A DNA stretch of 64,000 nucleotides. Origin: Psettodes erumei (lineage: Eukaryota; Chordata; Actinopteri; Pleuronectiformes; Psettodidae). The number at the start of each line of letters is the position of its first letter. The stretch's first letter is position 1. The DNA lies in assembly GCA_016785225.1 (NCBI GenBank), contig JAFBJZ010000222.1:62001-126000 (forward strand), read 5' to 3'. Positions 39,401 through 50,888 of the stretch are shown in pieces. The notes below the pieces were generated by a model. The model did not search any database and was not told where the DNA came from. It was given only the letters and a program-made list of their open reading frames with translations. Both the position numbers and the translations under genes were made by a program.

Positions 39401-42400
39401 TTTCTGATTCAAATCCTTCACAGGTAGAGAGAAAGTCTCATTCCATGTGGGGTTGAGGTTTTTGTAAACCACTTTGCTTTTGTAGAATGTTTTCCCATCC
39501 AATTTGAATTTCACGTAAGGGTCACTGGTACCTGAAAATGATACAAGATATAAAACAATGCAGTTTAGATTATTTCCTGTTCCTTCTTGCTGATACTTGT
39601 TATGCCGGTGATGGAGATTAAACATTAACCAACAGACCACACTGCAGCTGTTGAGTTGGCCTGAAGAGGGAGAGAGGGAAAGAAAAGGTCACATCTCACT
39701 CCATCTTTGAAAAGCAGGGTTGACTTAACAATGTGACTAGCTGCAGGAAATACCAATGAAACCCCCTGCTTCTACTTTCCAAACCATTTGGCTAAACAGC
39801 CATTTACTCTTTGTTTCTTAACTTCTAGGCAAATGTACTGAATGTTTCTAGTAAAAGGAAGAACCGGCCTGCTCACAGTTCTCTCATGGAGGATGTGGTG
39901 TTTTTCCCCTCCCCAACTGTGGGGGACCACAATTTCCTGAATCAATAGCCAATCAGATTTCAGCATCCAGTGTGAAAAGGGACAGCAACCGGACACTTTG
40001 TAGTGGTTACGTGTTGATTAAGATCTTAAGGCTACTGTAACACATGCAACAAGGGCAACAGGTAAAGAAGACTGTAAAAGGATTGTACTTATCCACGAAA
40101 TATAAAACTTCTATATTGATTTCTTTAACTTTTACTTAGGTGTTTTAAACTTCTATATCTCACAGTTGTTGCACCTCAGGGTAGAGGAAGTTCATTCTGC
40201 GACCATCTGAGGGCAGCAGTCAACCAAACACACTTTGTGGACCATCAGTTTACACTAATCTGCATCCAGGTCCTACAAGTTCATGCCTGGTTCTGTGTGG
40301 TTTTGATGTTACAATATAAGCATTGCATTACGAACCCATTACTCAACAACGGCTGTTGTTTATCAGCAGCTGTCAGCAAGTGATACAAGGTAGTCTGCTC
40401 AAACTGGAAAACAAGAGTTGTTCATGGCACTGCTTTTAAAAGACAATATAGTTTTAATAACAACAATAATAATGTGGTGAAACCTAATCTCCCTGCCCCC
40501 TTGATCCCTTTTACCTTTACACAGAGCCTGATTGTTTAAAATAAACCCACATGAGAAGAAAATATGTAAACCAAATTCAAGCCGAGAGTGAAAGGCCCAG
40601 CATTCAGTACACCATACTGAATGTTGGGCGTGGCTCAGACAGGTTGAAATATGCTGCCTGGAATCCTGTCGTAGCTGTTGTAAGAGCTTCACGGCTAACC
40701 TGATACTCTGATGTGTGTTTTTAGTGTCCCTGGAGTCAATAACATTGTGTCTATTCAAACAGACCTTCCCGGTCGTCATTAACAAGCCAAGGCTAAACAC
40801 ACAAACTGAGACCAATGCAGACAGAAGAAAAAGTGGAGCAGAGAACACAGGATGTTTTTCTGGCAGGTTCAGATGTCACAAAACGCTCCTCTGAGTACGC
40901 ATAATTTTAACTAATGTTTTACTAATCTAACTAACGTTCAACTAATCTAATACAAGACACAACAGGGACTAATTCCAAATGAAAGTGTACTAGAAATTCA
41001 ACCAACATCTGCAACATGCAAAGACAACTGTATAAATTAAATGACAAACAGTAACAGCACTTACTCACTAGGACAGCTATGCACATCAAATGTGTGATAC
41101 ATGATGACGTAGATGATAAACTGCAAAACCATGAGTGGGAAGTAACAGGAATATAAGAAAAAGGTCAATGGACAGGAAGATAAAGTGAGGTGTGAAAAAG
41201 AATATATTTCCAAGACTACTCTTCTTAATTGCTGTTGTTTTTCTAACTTGCTGAAGTATGTTCAGCTCGTGCAATGGTCCAGTTTCTTTGCCCTGACCAT
41301 TTAGGAAGATCCTGTTTGTGTGGCGTTGTTTGCTTGAGATCACACTCTTATTGAATATGGTCTGGGTATTTTACCATTTTAACATCTGCCTTTATTGAGT
41401 TGGTCCATGACTCTTAACTAAGAGCACCTGCCACCTTCTGTATGCAATACAATACACAAAGGAAGATCTGAGGTGCTTATTCTGCTTTATTCATCATACG
41501 TAAAATGATCCATGTCCCTTTTTTGGACTTGCCTGTTGTCCTGTAGCATGCGTCACATCATCATACACACACATGATAAAGCTAATATAATAGGACTGTT
41601 GACACTGACAGCCTTCCTGATGCTGACTGTGACAGCGCTGGCACAGTAGTTGTAGTAACAGCAGTGCTCAGATGAGGTTCTTACCACAACGGTCCCTGAT
41701 GACCAGGTTGCGTCCTTCCTTGAGGTTGATGTTGAGCAGGAAGGACCTGGGAGGATCCCTGATGCTCTCCGACATGCTCAGAGTCTCGTTGCCCATGTCA
41801 GACTGGACACACACAGGCCAAAACATTACCATTATTTAGCACTACTAGGAGCAGGAAGGCAGTAGCACTTCTGATTACATGTAGACTTCTGTGCAAGTCT
41901 ATGGCTGTATCTGAAAATGAACACACATCATGTATAAATAGGGCTGTGTATTAAATACACATTTTAAGATAATAAACTGAATTATCTGATCAATTAATAT
42001 ATAGATTACAAACCTGGTCACACATTTCATGCCAGCTTTTGATAGCTGGTGCTACATGTACATTATCTCCTTTACCTCTGTATAATCTGACAACACAAAC
42101 TCACAAAATGCTATCATTAAGGTTTAAGCACACAGGGACAGTTGTGTGTTTGTTTATTTCTCTTTTTGTAAAAATCATTATGCTAAATTAGCTGCAGCAT
42201 CCACATTGACACAAAACCATCTTGTGACATGTGGCTCATGCTCTATTCTTCTATTCTCCTCACACAACTTCATTTCAAAGTCACATGCAATTCACATGCT
42301 ACATTTTACTTATGTACTTTTTGACCATGTTATTGTGAGCCTGATTCGTAGCCTGGACATTTCTCCAGTTTGTTCTTGGGCATCCAACAAAAGAATCGGG

Positions 42401-45400
42401 CAAACATCCTACTGTTGTGTTTTGATAGAATAAAAGCGAGGGCTGTCTGTAGTTGTGTGCTGTGTTTCCTGTCCACGCAATGGATTATTTAATCACTATT
42501 AAGCCTCTCCACCAAACTGAGCATCTCTCAGTGAGTAAAACCGGTTGCCTGGAATCACCCGGCTCAGTGTCCCAACCCTGCCTGGCCACAAAAGCCGGGG
42601 TGGCACAGACTGCATACTAAACCACACAGAGCTTACTGTTCCATCATGTCCTGAACACAGCACAATAATCTGGAATTATAAAATGAGATGAATGTGTGTC
42701 AGACAAAGTACAATGCTGCTGTCTGCTCGACACCTAACAAACTGCAACCACAACTTCCTGACTGGCAGGCAACAGGTGGTACCATGTAAGCAACCATGCA
42801 TCATCCCCCCTCACTCTCAACACTGGATCTCCTCAAGGCTGCATGTTGAGCCCCCTGTTGTACTTGCCGCATCAGAAAGTAACATCATCATCAAGTTTGC
42901 CAGCGACACAGCCTTTCCGGGGCTAATCTCAGCGAAGAGCAGGCCTATAGCATGGAGGTGCCTGTGCCTCTACTGGTGCCAGGAGAATAATCTCCCGCTG
43001 AATGTCCCCAAAACAAAAGAACTGATTTTCGGGAGACTTCAGCGGGAGATAACGGAGGGTCCTCTTTAGATAAGTAGAACTGAGGTAAAGAGAGTGAACA
43101 GTTTGAACCTCAGGGTGACAATCACTCAGGACCTGTTCTGGTCCCTCCACATCAACACCATTGTGAAGAAGGCCAGCCAGTGTCTCTTCTACCTCAGACA
43201 CCTGAGAGACTTCAAACTCCCACTCTCATTGCTCATGAACTTTTACACCTGCACCACTGACAGCATCCTGTGCAAGAGAAGAGCATAACCACCGGGACGC
43301 AGGACCTCACAGCCCTCAAGAGGGTGGTCTTTTCGGCCAAGCGGACGGTGTAGGTCAAGGACTGTGAACATCCTCAAGCAGCCCAGTTGCTGTCAGACCG
43401 GTGCTACCGAAGCCTGGAGACAATCACTGAGAGGATGAGGAAGTTGAGTTTTGTCCCTCAGGCCATCCACCTGCTCAACTCTGAGCTTTAATAATGACTT
43501 TGTCTTTTTAACAATGTCTGCACTACATGGACAAGAAAAAAAACTTTTAAAAATTTTTACTTCTACTTTTTCACTTTTAGAGATACTGTATATTGTACTA
43601 TGTATAATCATGTACAGTATGTCACATATAAAATGCTTGAATTTTGAATGATGAAAGGACATAAACAGTCAACTGTCTAGATGTAGCTCAGGATAAAACA
43701 CCTACACTACAAAGACCTAGCTTTTCAACATGATGTTATCATTTGTGAAGTAAATCCTCAGTAGAAACCACAAAAGTTACATAAGTTCAGTAACACTGGA
43801 TCACCTAACAAAATAACATATCCCCAAATGGGATAACAGTACTTACATTTTGGGTGTCTCCGTCCTTTGCGCCGTTGAAATCATGACTATCATACTGTGG
43901 AGATAAGTATAAATACATGTCAAAAATCTACCATGTGACATAAAAGAGGATCCTAAAAGAATGTCCCTGGTGATGAAAGAGGAAAGTTTCAGTGTGCTGA
44001 TCAGTGAAAGGTTCAGGCACTGATCTCTCCTTGGCATTACTACCACAGGGACAAATCCTCTGGGCATTTATTAAAAAATTCCAGCGTCCTGGGGACTGAA
44101 TAGAGTTAAACCAAAGACCATAGTAATTAAAAAGCTAATTTGCTTTTACCCTAAGGCAACTGTTTTGGATTTTGAAACAGAATTTGAAGACTAGAAACTA
44201 AAAAGGTACAGTATTAATCCTAGTTATTTTTCATCATACGTTTCATCGTCTCTAGCAATCCAGTACATAAAACATTATTTACAGAAAAAACAAAGGTGTA
44301 GCTAAGTGCTGTGATTTAAATACTTTACAAATATTGTAAGTACAAATTTCAGAGGGAAATTTTAAGTTGAGTTACACTGCAAATTAAAGTTTTTATGATA
44401 TCCCAATAGCACAAGCAGAGCTGAAAAATTGTGAGTAAATTAGTTGGCAACAAGTTTGGTGATCATTAAAGTTTGTTTTTTTTAGTAAATTAACAAAGAT
44501 TTTATGGTTCCTGTTATGATCCGTTTCTGTCTTGTTGGTGTGTTCACCCCGGTCCATGTGTTCACATGTTTCGGGTGGTTCCTGGTGTTTCATATAGTTG
44601 TTGCAGTCCTCGTTTTTTTTCCTTTGCTCTTTTCTAACCTCTGTCCCTGCTTTGTGAATTAGGGCCCCCTCTTGTGTTCTCACTCACGGTTAATGATCTA
44701 GTTAACTCCCTGCGCCTGAGTGCTGTTTGCTCATTACCTCCCCCTTGTGTATTAGTACTCCTGCACTTCAGTTACCAGATCATTCTGTGTGTGAGAGTCC
44801 TGTACACCAGCTTCTTCTGTTCTTCCTAGACACCCTTTGTCTGACCACCGTTACTTGTCTTAGCACTTTTTGGATTTGTTTGTGATTTCCCTGGTTTTGA
44901 CCTTGCCTGTCTGACTACGATTCTGTTTTTTTCCGCCCTGGTTTTTAGACTTTGCTTACAGACTACGACTCAGTTTTTGGATCTCAGATTTTGGAATTGT
45001 TTTCTGTGGATTCAAGACTGAATAAAGTTGATTACTGTCTACAACACTGACTTGCGACTGGTTCCTGTACTGATCCTCACAGTTCCTGCTTCTCCAGTGT
45101 TTGGATTTGCTACTTTCCTTTTAATCATTTCCATCTATTTTTATTATTTTAAAGCTTGGACTGGTGGTTGGACAGGACACTCATGAAGCCTTCACATTGG
45201 GTTCTGTGTGATGGTATTTCTATTTTTCCAAATGTTACAATCCAGTCAGTTAGGTAACTGAGAATGTCATCAGGAGATTAATACATAATGAAAATAAACA
45301 GTAGTTGCTACCTTATATGACATGATTAAAATTCAACTCTCCCTCAAAATCATCTAATGGTATAAAATAATAGTATTTTGTTTTTTATAATAAGAAACTG

Positions 45401-47697
45401 CAGAAAATCATATTATATTTAATATGGACCGGTCACAAAATACACAACATGTAACTACAGTTGTCACTAAATAATGATGGTCTTAAAACTAACTTTTGAC
45501 AAGACTAAAAAAATAGTCATGGTAAGTCAAATAACAGCCATGGTAGCAGCTCTGTGTGACTACACTCTGTACCACTCCAGTCTCTATTGTACATATGTGC
45601 CAACACACAACAAAGACACACTCTGGCCCTAATCATCTCCAAAGGTCTGAGTATTTCTCGGTTTTTGGTGACTGGTGTCTCTCTCTGATCATGCCTGTGT
45701 TTTCTTTGAGAGCACTATCTTTGTGTACAGTAATGTTCTAAAAGATATACAGTCATACACCAGTCATACATTTAGTTGTTTTTTCTCTCTCACACCCCTG
45801 CCCTCTCTTATGTCTCAGTCAGTGAACTTGTAGATCATTTCAAGTACATAATTATAGATGTTATTGATGCCAATGATTCCACAAAGGTGAAGGTACTGTA
45901 TTCACTGTCACAATGCTGAACGCAGGTGGTGAAAAACAAATCTCCAGGTTCACTTTTTTTATAAAGAGAAACTTTTCATTTATAACTTGGAAGTGAGAAA
46001 TGAGAGCCAGGATTTTTTTCACTGACATGACCACCAAACATTAAAAATGCTCATGCCTTGTTTGCTACCACTTACAAAATCAGAAAATTAGACAAGCAGT
46101 CAGTGCCTCCATGTCAGGTACAGGATATGTGTTGCCTCTGCAGAGAACTGCAGGTCTGCTGCAACTCTCAGCTCTTTAAAATCAAGATTGAAGACTTCTG
46201 TTTGCCAGTGCTTTTTATGAAGACAAATAATATGCTGCACTGTCACTTTTACTGTCTTTTTTCTTTTTAATTTGTATTACTTTTTTATCCATTTTAAAGT
46301 CCTTCTATTTCCATCTTATGCTTTTAGATATTACCCTATGTTGCTTTGTCTCAATGCCAATTCAATGTAAAGCACTTTGAACTGCTTTGTTGTTGAAATG
46401 TGCTATACAAATAAACTTGCCTTGCCTTGACAGTTGTTGAGGAGACAAAAACCAGTTGTAAAAAAAACATGGATTGGTAGAGTCAATAAACTAATAGCCA
46501 CCTGTTGAAAAGGATGTTGTACTTTGAGTCACATTGCTTTTATCTATCACACAAAATGTTCTTATATACTTTAGTTTTCCTTAATAAAAAAAATTAATGG
46601 ATCACCCTCATAGAGTCATATTAGAATAAAACTTTTTTTTCTAAATGTTATGAGGTGTGAAATTGTGGTTGTGTCCTAAACATTTCTGACAATATCTTAC
46701 TGATCTTTACAGACCATGGCAGTCTGGCACCCATGCTCAATTCCACATCCTTGTCATTGTCTTGCAGACATGTGATGTGATCATTAAATCCCATGCCATG
46801 GCAGTGTAAACACACACAGTCAGAGTTTGCTCAGCGCTGCTGCAGCCTATTGATTTTGGAAGGACCTCCAATATAAACTCCATCCATCTCCTCCAAGTTA
46901 AACTTTGTCTGTCCTGTGCAAACACACGTCACACCTCACACCCACCAAATGCACAATAAACAGCCACTTCACCAGAACCACATTATCTTCCTACCTGTGT
47001 GTTTCAGGAAACAACAGGATTATTCTACTGTCATCTTTGCAGTAAATGTTTCGACAACAAAAATGGATGCAGGAACCCAAAATAAGATATGTTTTGGTTA
47101 AAAAAATCTTTCCCTGAGTGCTGCGACAAAAGAAATCAAAATCTTCATTAGGTTATACATTATATTGATGCAACTTATTACATGAAGTATCTGTACCTGT
47201 GAGACCTCTGTAGAGGGAAGGTGTGGGTTGTAGACGGTCATCATCTCCGGCAGGGCCAACTCGTCAGGCTCCATGCCCCCGGCAGGTGTGTAGTGTGTCT
47301 CCGGAGAGCTCTTCTCCACCTCATAGAGACTGCTGAATGACTCCTGGGAAGAAGCCCAGTCTGTGCCGTCTGCAGGCACGCTCAGTCTGTGTTCACCCCT
47401 CCCAGCTCCTCCACCAACTACTCCCACATTCTGGCCACTCCCTCTAGACAGCTTGAGTGGTGGTGTGGAGGGGTTGCTGTAACTAGGGGTGGTGTATTGT
47501 TTGAGCTGCGTGCTTGAGGAGATGTGGCCGTACTCGTGTCTCATGTCCCTCATGTCGGGAACAGAGGAGCTCATTCGATGGTCCATGGTGTGTTCGAGCT
47601 GGGCGGCCGGCTTGCTCGAGCTGTTCTTGCCTCGTCTGAGGTGTGGCAGCATCCTCTGGCGGAGATGCCTCAGCATTCCCGGCTTCTTGGAATCCAT
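20442..47697 (-). CDS. mctp2: Multiple C2 and transmembrane domain protein 2, complete, 21 coding exons
   Basis: MCTP proteins are ER/endosomal membrane proteins with three C2 domains and a two-pass C-terminal membrane anchor. I joined these minus-strand exons by AG/GT sites and phase: 47697-47197, 43894-43847, 41802-41685, 39531-39389, 39005-38929, 38267-38153, 36420-36250, 34244-34114, 33857-33671, 32490-32397, 32311-32209, 32012-31910, 31721-31620, 31530-31456, 30377-30258, 27300-27187, 24408-24367, 22464-22355, 22066-21957, 21509-21412, 20489-20442. They total 2610 bp, giving 869 residues plus stop, close to human MCTP2 (878). The start has a CCTACCATGG context and an N-terminus like human MCTP2 (SVPD motif). 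C2A is about 195-300, C2B 345-480, C2C 505-605, with membrane segments near 697-720 and 790-815. The MCTP2 rather than MCTP1 call rests on the N-terminal match and the mef2a neighbour. Whether this is mctp2a or mctp2b cannot be told here. Confidence 0.95.
23040..23250 (+). repeat. Probable tRNA-derived SINE (mctp2 intron 17)
   Basis: A B-box-like word (ggtttgatccttgc) lies about 90 bp into the element. It is followed by 'gctctgggaaagagcgtctgc' cut to a tail 'atgtgaatgtaaag', a 3' signature I know from fish SINEs. The polarity is antisense to mctp2. The A box is eroded and no target duplication is clear. Confidence 0.5.
24797..25376. mobile_element. Non-autonomous inverted-repeat element (MITE), about 580 bp
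   Basis: The left end (ccctgcatcatgcctgacat, then taacat and gggtgatctgat) pairs with the right end read in reverse (ccctgctcatacctggcatt, then aacat and gggtgatccgat), giving imperfect inverted arms of about 50 bp. The inside has further words seen in a common fish MITE ('cccaatacgtcttgggtgca', 'ggaccgcagtgaaggctggg' on the reverse). There is no transposase. The exact ends and target duplication are unclear, so the superfamily is left open. Confidence 0.65.
26255..26540 (-). repeat. Dispersed repeat ending 'gggctgcaactaatgg'
   Basis: On the minus strand it starts gggctgcaactaatggttat and continues with attaccaattaagctgtca, a repeat start very common in teleost genomes. A short fragment with the same start word on the + strand is at 593-630. 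No coding capacity remains. Confidence 0.55.
27187..31530 (-). other. mctp2: mctp2 exons 14-16: pre-membrane region and first membrane segment
   Basis: Exon 14 encodes a basic stretch ([15 protein letters not shown]) matching the human RTFTPREKRFVED. Exon 15 encodes the amphipathic [15 protein letters not shown] region before the membrane. Exon 16 encodes TM1 ([20 protein letters not shown]) plus a short polar loop. Intron 15 (27301-30257, about 3 kb) has no recognisable mobile element; its 27.48-28.57 kb part is non-repetitive and could hold regulatory DNA. Confidence 0.93.
31620..33857 (-). other. mctp2: mctp2 exons 9-13: end of C2B and third C2 domain
   Basis: Exon 9 ends C2B ([19 protein letters not shown]). 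Exons 10-13 form C2[21 protein letters not shown], then [34 protein letters not shown] and [20 protein letters not shown]. The acidic residues of calcium loops 1 and 3 are present (D of AADLNGKSDPF; DEDGD), so C2C looks competent for Ca2+ binding. The donor after exon 11 is TT|GTCAGT, a weaker site, but both phase and protein homology support it. Intron 9 carries the foldback element. Confidence 0.93.
32749..32997. mobile_element. Foldback element with 52-bp near-perfect inverted arms (mctp2 intron 9)
   Basis: Bases 32749-32800 and 32946-32997 are reverse complements over 52 bp with a single mismatch (ctgttgc against gcaacgg). They flank a 145-bp spacer with no open frame. Partial pairing seems to continue a little inwards. 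Arms this well preserved suggest a young MITE or foldback transposon copy. No terminal target duplication is obvious. In the mctp2 pre-mRNA the arms could form a long hairpin. Confidence 0.8.
34114..38267 (-). other. mctp2: mctp2 exons 6-8: linker and most of the second C2 domain
   Basis: Exon 6 ends C2A ([20 protein letters not shown]) and leads into a basic linker. Exon 7 starts C2B with [13 protein letters not shown] and [16 protein letters not shown]. Exon 8 carries [16 protein letters not shown]. The usual calcium-binding aspartates of loops 1 and 3 are missing in C2[10 protein letters not shown] replaces SDPYVKF, and [15 protein letters not shown] replaces the DxDxxxxD segment. Human MCTP2 C2B is similar here. 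Introns 6 and 7 contain probable old repeats near 36985-37400 ('cagtttattcgatacacctg') and 35410-35650 ('cataatgcaacttgacag' type). Confidence 0.92.
36985..37400. repeat. Possible dispersed repeat beginning 'gtttattcgatacacctg'
   Basis: This start resembles the fish repeat motif 'tttattaggtacacctg'. The remainder is old, with no clear inverted end or coding sequence. Boundaries are rough. Confidence 0.35.
38551..38620 (+). repeat. Short hAT-like transposon relic (mctp2 intron 5)
   Basis: The words 'cagtggttcttaacctt', 'agggtca' and 'agataaatctgaggggttt' match the terminal region of common teleost hAT-type elements. Only this end is recognisable. Confidence 0.5.
38929..41802 (-). other. mctp2: mctp2 exons 3-5: first C2 domain
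   Basis: Exon 3 opens C2A ([20 protein letters not shown]). Exon 4 continues with [18 protein letters not shown] and [18 protein letters not shown]. Exon 5 has [17 protein letters not shown]. The calcium-loop aspartates ([19 protein letters not shown]) are intact, so C2A should bind Ca2+. Intron 3 (39532-41684) has no feature I can support. Confidence 0.94.
42690..43500 (+). mobile_element. Degraded LINE (CR1/L2/Rex-like) reverse-transcriptase 3' fragment in mctp2 intron 2
   Basis: Several frames together give broken pieces of a non-LTR reverse transcriptase: FLTGRQQVV, then [17 protein letters not shown] sequence, a decayed FADDT box (KFASDTAF), [13 protein letters not shown], and then [20 protein letters not shown] and a 3' end with [13 protein letters not shown]. 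Many indels and stops show that it is dead. It is antisense to mctp2. It lies in the CR1/L2/Rex part of the LINE tree by motif order; the clade is not certain. Confidence 0.75.
44512..45081 (+). mobile_element. Solo LTR of an LTR retrotransposon (570 bp)
   Basis: It begins TGTTATGATC and ends GATCCTCACA, i.e. TG...CA with an imperfect 10-bp terminal inverted repeat. It is flanked by a perfect 5-bp target duplication, gttcc at 44507-44511 and 45082-45086. An AATAAA sits at 45021-45026 near the 3' end, as expected for an LTR R region. There is no internal gag/pol, so this is the product of LTR-LTR recombination. It lies antisense to mctp2 in intron 1. The family (Gypsy-like or other) is not determined. 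Confidence 0.8.
46050..46440 (+). repeat. Dispersed element 3' tail ending 'cttgccttgccttg'
   Basis: The block 'gtaaagcactttgaactgc', 'tgaaatgtgctatacaaat' and 'aaacttgccttgccttg' is a widespread teleost repeat tail ending in short tandem copies of ttgcc, typical of non-LTR element 3' ends. Its 5' limit is uncertain. Confidence 0.6.
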
Positions 47698-47884
47698 GGT
47701 AGGAGGGAGGTGAAGGTGAGGTTTGTGTCTAAGATCTGTACATCACTGACAGCTATAGTGAAAACACAGGGACAGAGGAGTCAGTTACTGTCTTATACTG
47801 CAGTGTATATAGCTACGACTGATATTAAGCTATGATTCATCAATGTGTGTCTCCCATTATACCAGTTTTAAACTAGAACCAGCA

Positions 47885-48020
47885 AAAGGTTAGCTTAGCT
47901 TAGCATAAAGAGTGGAAACAAAGAAAAAAAAGCTAGCCTGGCTTTTTCAAAATGTAACACAACCCTACCAGCAACTCCAACGCTCATGAATTTAAATGTT
48001 TCATCTTGTTTATTTAATCC
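47885..48020 (+). repeat. Fragment of the same dispersed repeat as at 17235-17700
   Basis: Contains 'ttagcttagcttagcataaa', 'agagtggaaacaaag', 'gctagcctggctttt' and 'tttgtttaatcc'-like words in the family's usual order. Confidence 0.65.
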
Positions 48021-49066
48021 ATAGCCTACTCTTTCTGAAACAGGTTATCTAACCTCAGAGTATACAAGACCCAACATAAAACCACTAGGTGTCACTTTTA
48101 CACTTGAGTTTTTTACGTACTATACAACATTCTGATCCAACACTTGACAAGAAAGCAAAACTCTCTAACGAAATATGTTTGACCATCATCAGGTCACCAT
48201 TCACAGAGAACAGATGCCTCGAAGGCAAATGATTCAATTTCAACTATTGCATTAGTGATCATATTATCAGCTCTTGGAATAGATACCAATGAGTAAAGAA
48301 GGAAGAAGGGTAGACAGAAGGAAAACCAACAGTAAACAGTCCTCTGAAGGTTGATGATTAACTCATCTTGCCTAAGATAATTCAATCAATAAATCATTTT
48401 TTGTCAAATGCAAGCTCGAACCTCATCCTACTGTATTTGATGTATAAAGCAGCTAAATCAATTGAGCCATTATTAATTCTATTGTTTATGCTTGTGATTT
48501 TCTTCCTACAGGACAGAATGTCTTAGATTGAAGGAAACACTTCTATATATTCTCTTAAACATAGAACATACCCAGGATTTGTTTCAGATTTAGGACACCA
48601 TCTATTTATTCTTTTGGATGCAGCTATTCACTGACCAGTGTTGCATGCATTTACTAACCACCGTAATGCTGCATCATTAGATAACACCCATACACTCCTT
48701 TAAAAAATATGTCGCTATTTGATCTGCCTGCCACAGACATTAATTACAGTAGCAAGCAACATAATCACTGTATGTTTGAAAGTCTGCAGAAATAAACATC
48801 TTAAGAGCAAATTGGAGGAGAACAGTTTCATATTTCACATTTGACTTTGATGCTTTTTCACCCAGCTGACTGTAACTGCTTCAGAGATTATTGCATCAGT
48901 ACACAAGCAGCTAAAAAATATCAGCTGTTAAACAAGTAGCAACGTACACCTGCAGAGACACACACAGAAACAAGCTCACCCACAATCAACCAAAGTGAAA
49001 TGACACATCATCATTTCGTAACGCCCTGACTACCCTAAAAAAATCTGCACTGTAAAAACTGTCAGA

Positions 49067-49068
<2 letters not shown>

Positions 49069-49104
<36 letters not shown>

Positions 49105-49106
49105 GT
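49069..49106. repeat. (GT)n microsatellite
   Basis: GT run with one interruption (gc) near its end. Confidence 0.93.
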
Positions 49107-49748
49107 GATGCAATGAAATTGCTATATGTTTTTGTTTTACACTTCCCCTAGGATTCATACATTTGAGTATGGAGGTTCATTATGGCCTCTGTGAACGTGT
49201 CACAAAAGGTAAGGTAAAGGTCCACTTCCAACTACAGAGGAGATGTGGTAAGGAGCTCTGACAAGGTGATAAGCAGACTTTTGGAATCAGATCATTTTGT
49301 TACTCATATTCATACTTGCTTTATTAAACTGTATCCTAGTAAAGGAACCATCAGTGGGAAAAACACTTCCTCTTCATTATATCCAGAGAACAAGTACAGA
49401 AAGTGAACAACACACAAGTGTATGCAAAAATCACAGCATCTATACAACATGTGTGTACTGCGGGTGCTGTGATGTTTACAGGTGCTGCTCCAGTCGGCTA
49501 CATGATAACATTTCTCATGAGACTCACCACAGAATTCAGTTTTATGTAGGCAAATACAAGTTTGAGATACAGGTGTAATTAGCATTGCATCAAGGTGTTC
49601 AAATGTATCAAAGGTATTTTGTCCACCTTTTGTTGGTTTGCCTAATGTGATCATGCATAAAAACATGGAGTGAGTGAGGGCTAATCTTGTTTTTGGAGTG
49701 CAGCCACAACAATATTTTAATGGCTTAAAATAACCAAAGCCTTTGTGG

Positions 49749-49798
<50 letters not shown>
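49749..49798. repeat. (GT)n microsatellite
   Basis: About 25 tandem GT units, longer and purer than the one at 49069. Confidence 0.93.
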
Positions 49799-50888
49799 AT
49801 GTATTTGGCTGAGTCATCTATTATTCATTCACAGGTTACTCACTCTCAGGTGATACAAGACCTGTGTATCAAATGAAATGAACAACCAGTGCACACTATG
49901 ATTTCTCATTATTACTCCTCTGAATGATCTCTGCAATAAAACAACAGCAGTCTGAACCTCTGACAACCTGATTTTGTGAAGCACAGCCCCATAAGCCTCT
50001 TAACTGCTTCATACTTTGTGTAACTGTGACCCCTGACCTGCCCTGTTATCAGCTGGTAAGGGGAAGTGGAGGAAGAGGAGAGGAGGCAGCAGATGAAGCA
50101 ACAAGACAGGAATGAGCATTTACAAAATCGACAGCGGTGAAGACATCTGTCAAGGCGTGAAGCTGAAAGCAGTCGACAACCATTTATTAATATATTGAGT
50201 TTGAATAAAATGGAGTAAAGTGATGACTCACATATTTGAGTCCTAGATTCAGATTTTTCCAGCCTGACCTAAATATAAGGATTAGATGGTGGATCACTGC
50301 AACGGTGAGAGATAGAGAGAGACAGCAGGCATGATGGTCACTGAACAGGCCATATATCCTCTAACTGCAGATCTGCTGACTTTTTCAATAACAACTCACT
50401 GATATTAAAATAATAGTTACTCCTGATAATACAATTTCCTCATGATCCACTTGTCTACTACAGATATGGTGTGTTGACATTGTTACAATTACCTAAGATT
50501 TTGTTTGTAGGAAAAAGAGACAAGAATTTTTGAAGTCTGTTTTGCTTCTAGTGCCCTTGACTCAGATCCAAGGCTGCTGGGGTTTTAGCAGAGTGCTTTC
50601 TGTCTCCTGCTGGGGTTGGAAATCATATTCTACACAAAACAGGAAATGTTTATATTAACAATAAGAGAAATGGCTACGTTTAAAGCTAAAATGTTCAGAG
50701 AAATCCAGTGAGCACCACCTTCCCAGCACCAAACGGCAGATGGACATAGTTAGCAACTAGCTTGTGAACACAGTGGAGCTTTTAGGAGGAGGAGGAAAAG
50801 TGGAGACCAAAAACTTTCAGTCGTCACATGGAAAGGAATTCAAAAATGAACACAAATGAATGCCAATGTTGTTCTCTGTCCAGTGCAC

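Larger units (their letters stand above)
43847..47697 (-). other. mctp2: mctp2 exons 1-2: N-terminal disordered region, with intron 1
   Basis: Exon 1 encodes residues 1-167: a basic start ([17 protein letters not shown]), an SVPD motif shared with human MCTP2, and Ser/Pro/Gly-rich sequence without a fold. Exon 2 (48 bp) encodes [16 protein letters not shown]. Intron 1 (43895-47196) contains the solo LTR and a second repeat tail. The acceptor before exon 1 is probably at 47728 or 47735, giving about 30-40 nt of 5' untranslated sequence in that exon. Confidence 0.9.

Noticed and set aside
46737..46925. Minus-strand open frame in mctp2 intron 1 considered as an extra coding exon
   Set aside because: Exon 1 and exon 2 already join in phase 0 and fit the length of the family; no similarity to MCTP2 and no convincing splice pair.
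47098..47196. Extension of mctp2 exon 1 to the end of its open frame
   Set aside because: The donor CACAG|GTACAG at 47197/47196 ends the exon in phase 0, and the residues beyond it have no MCTP2 similarity.
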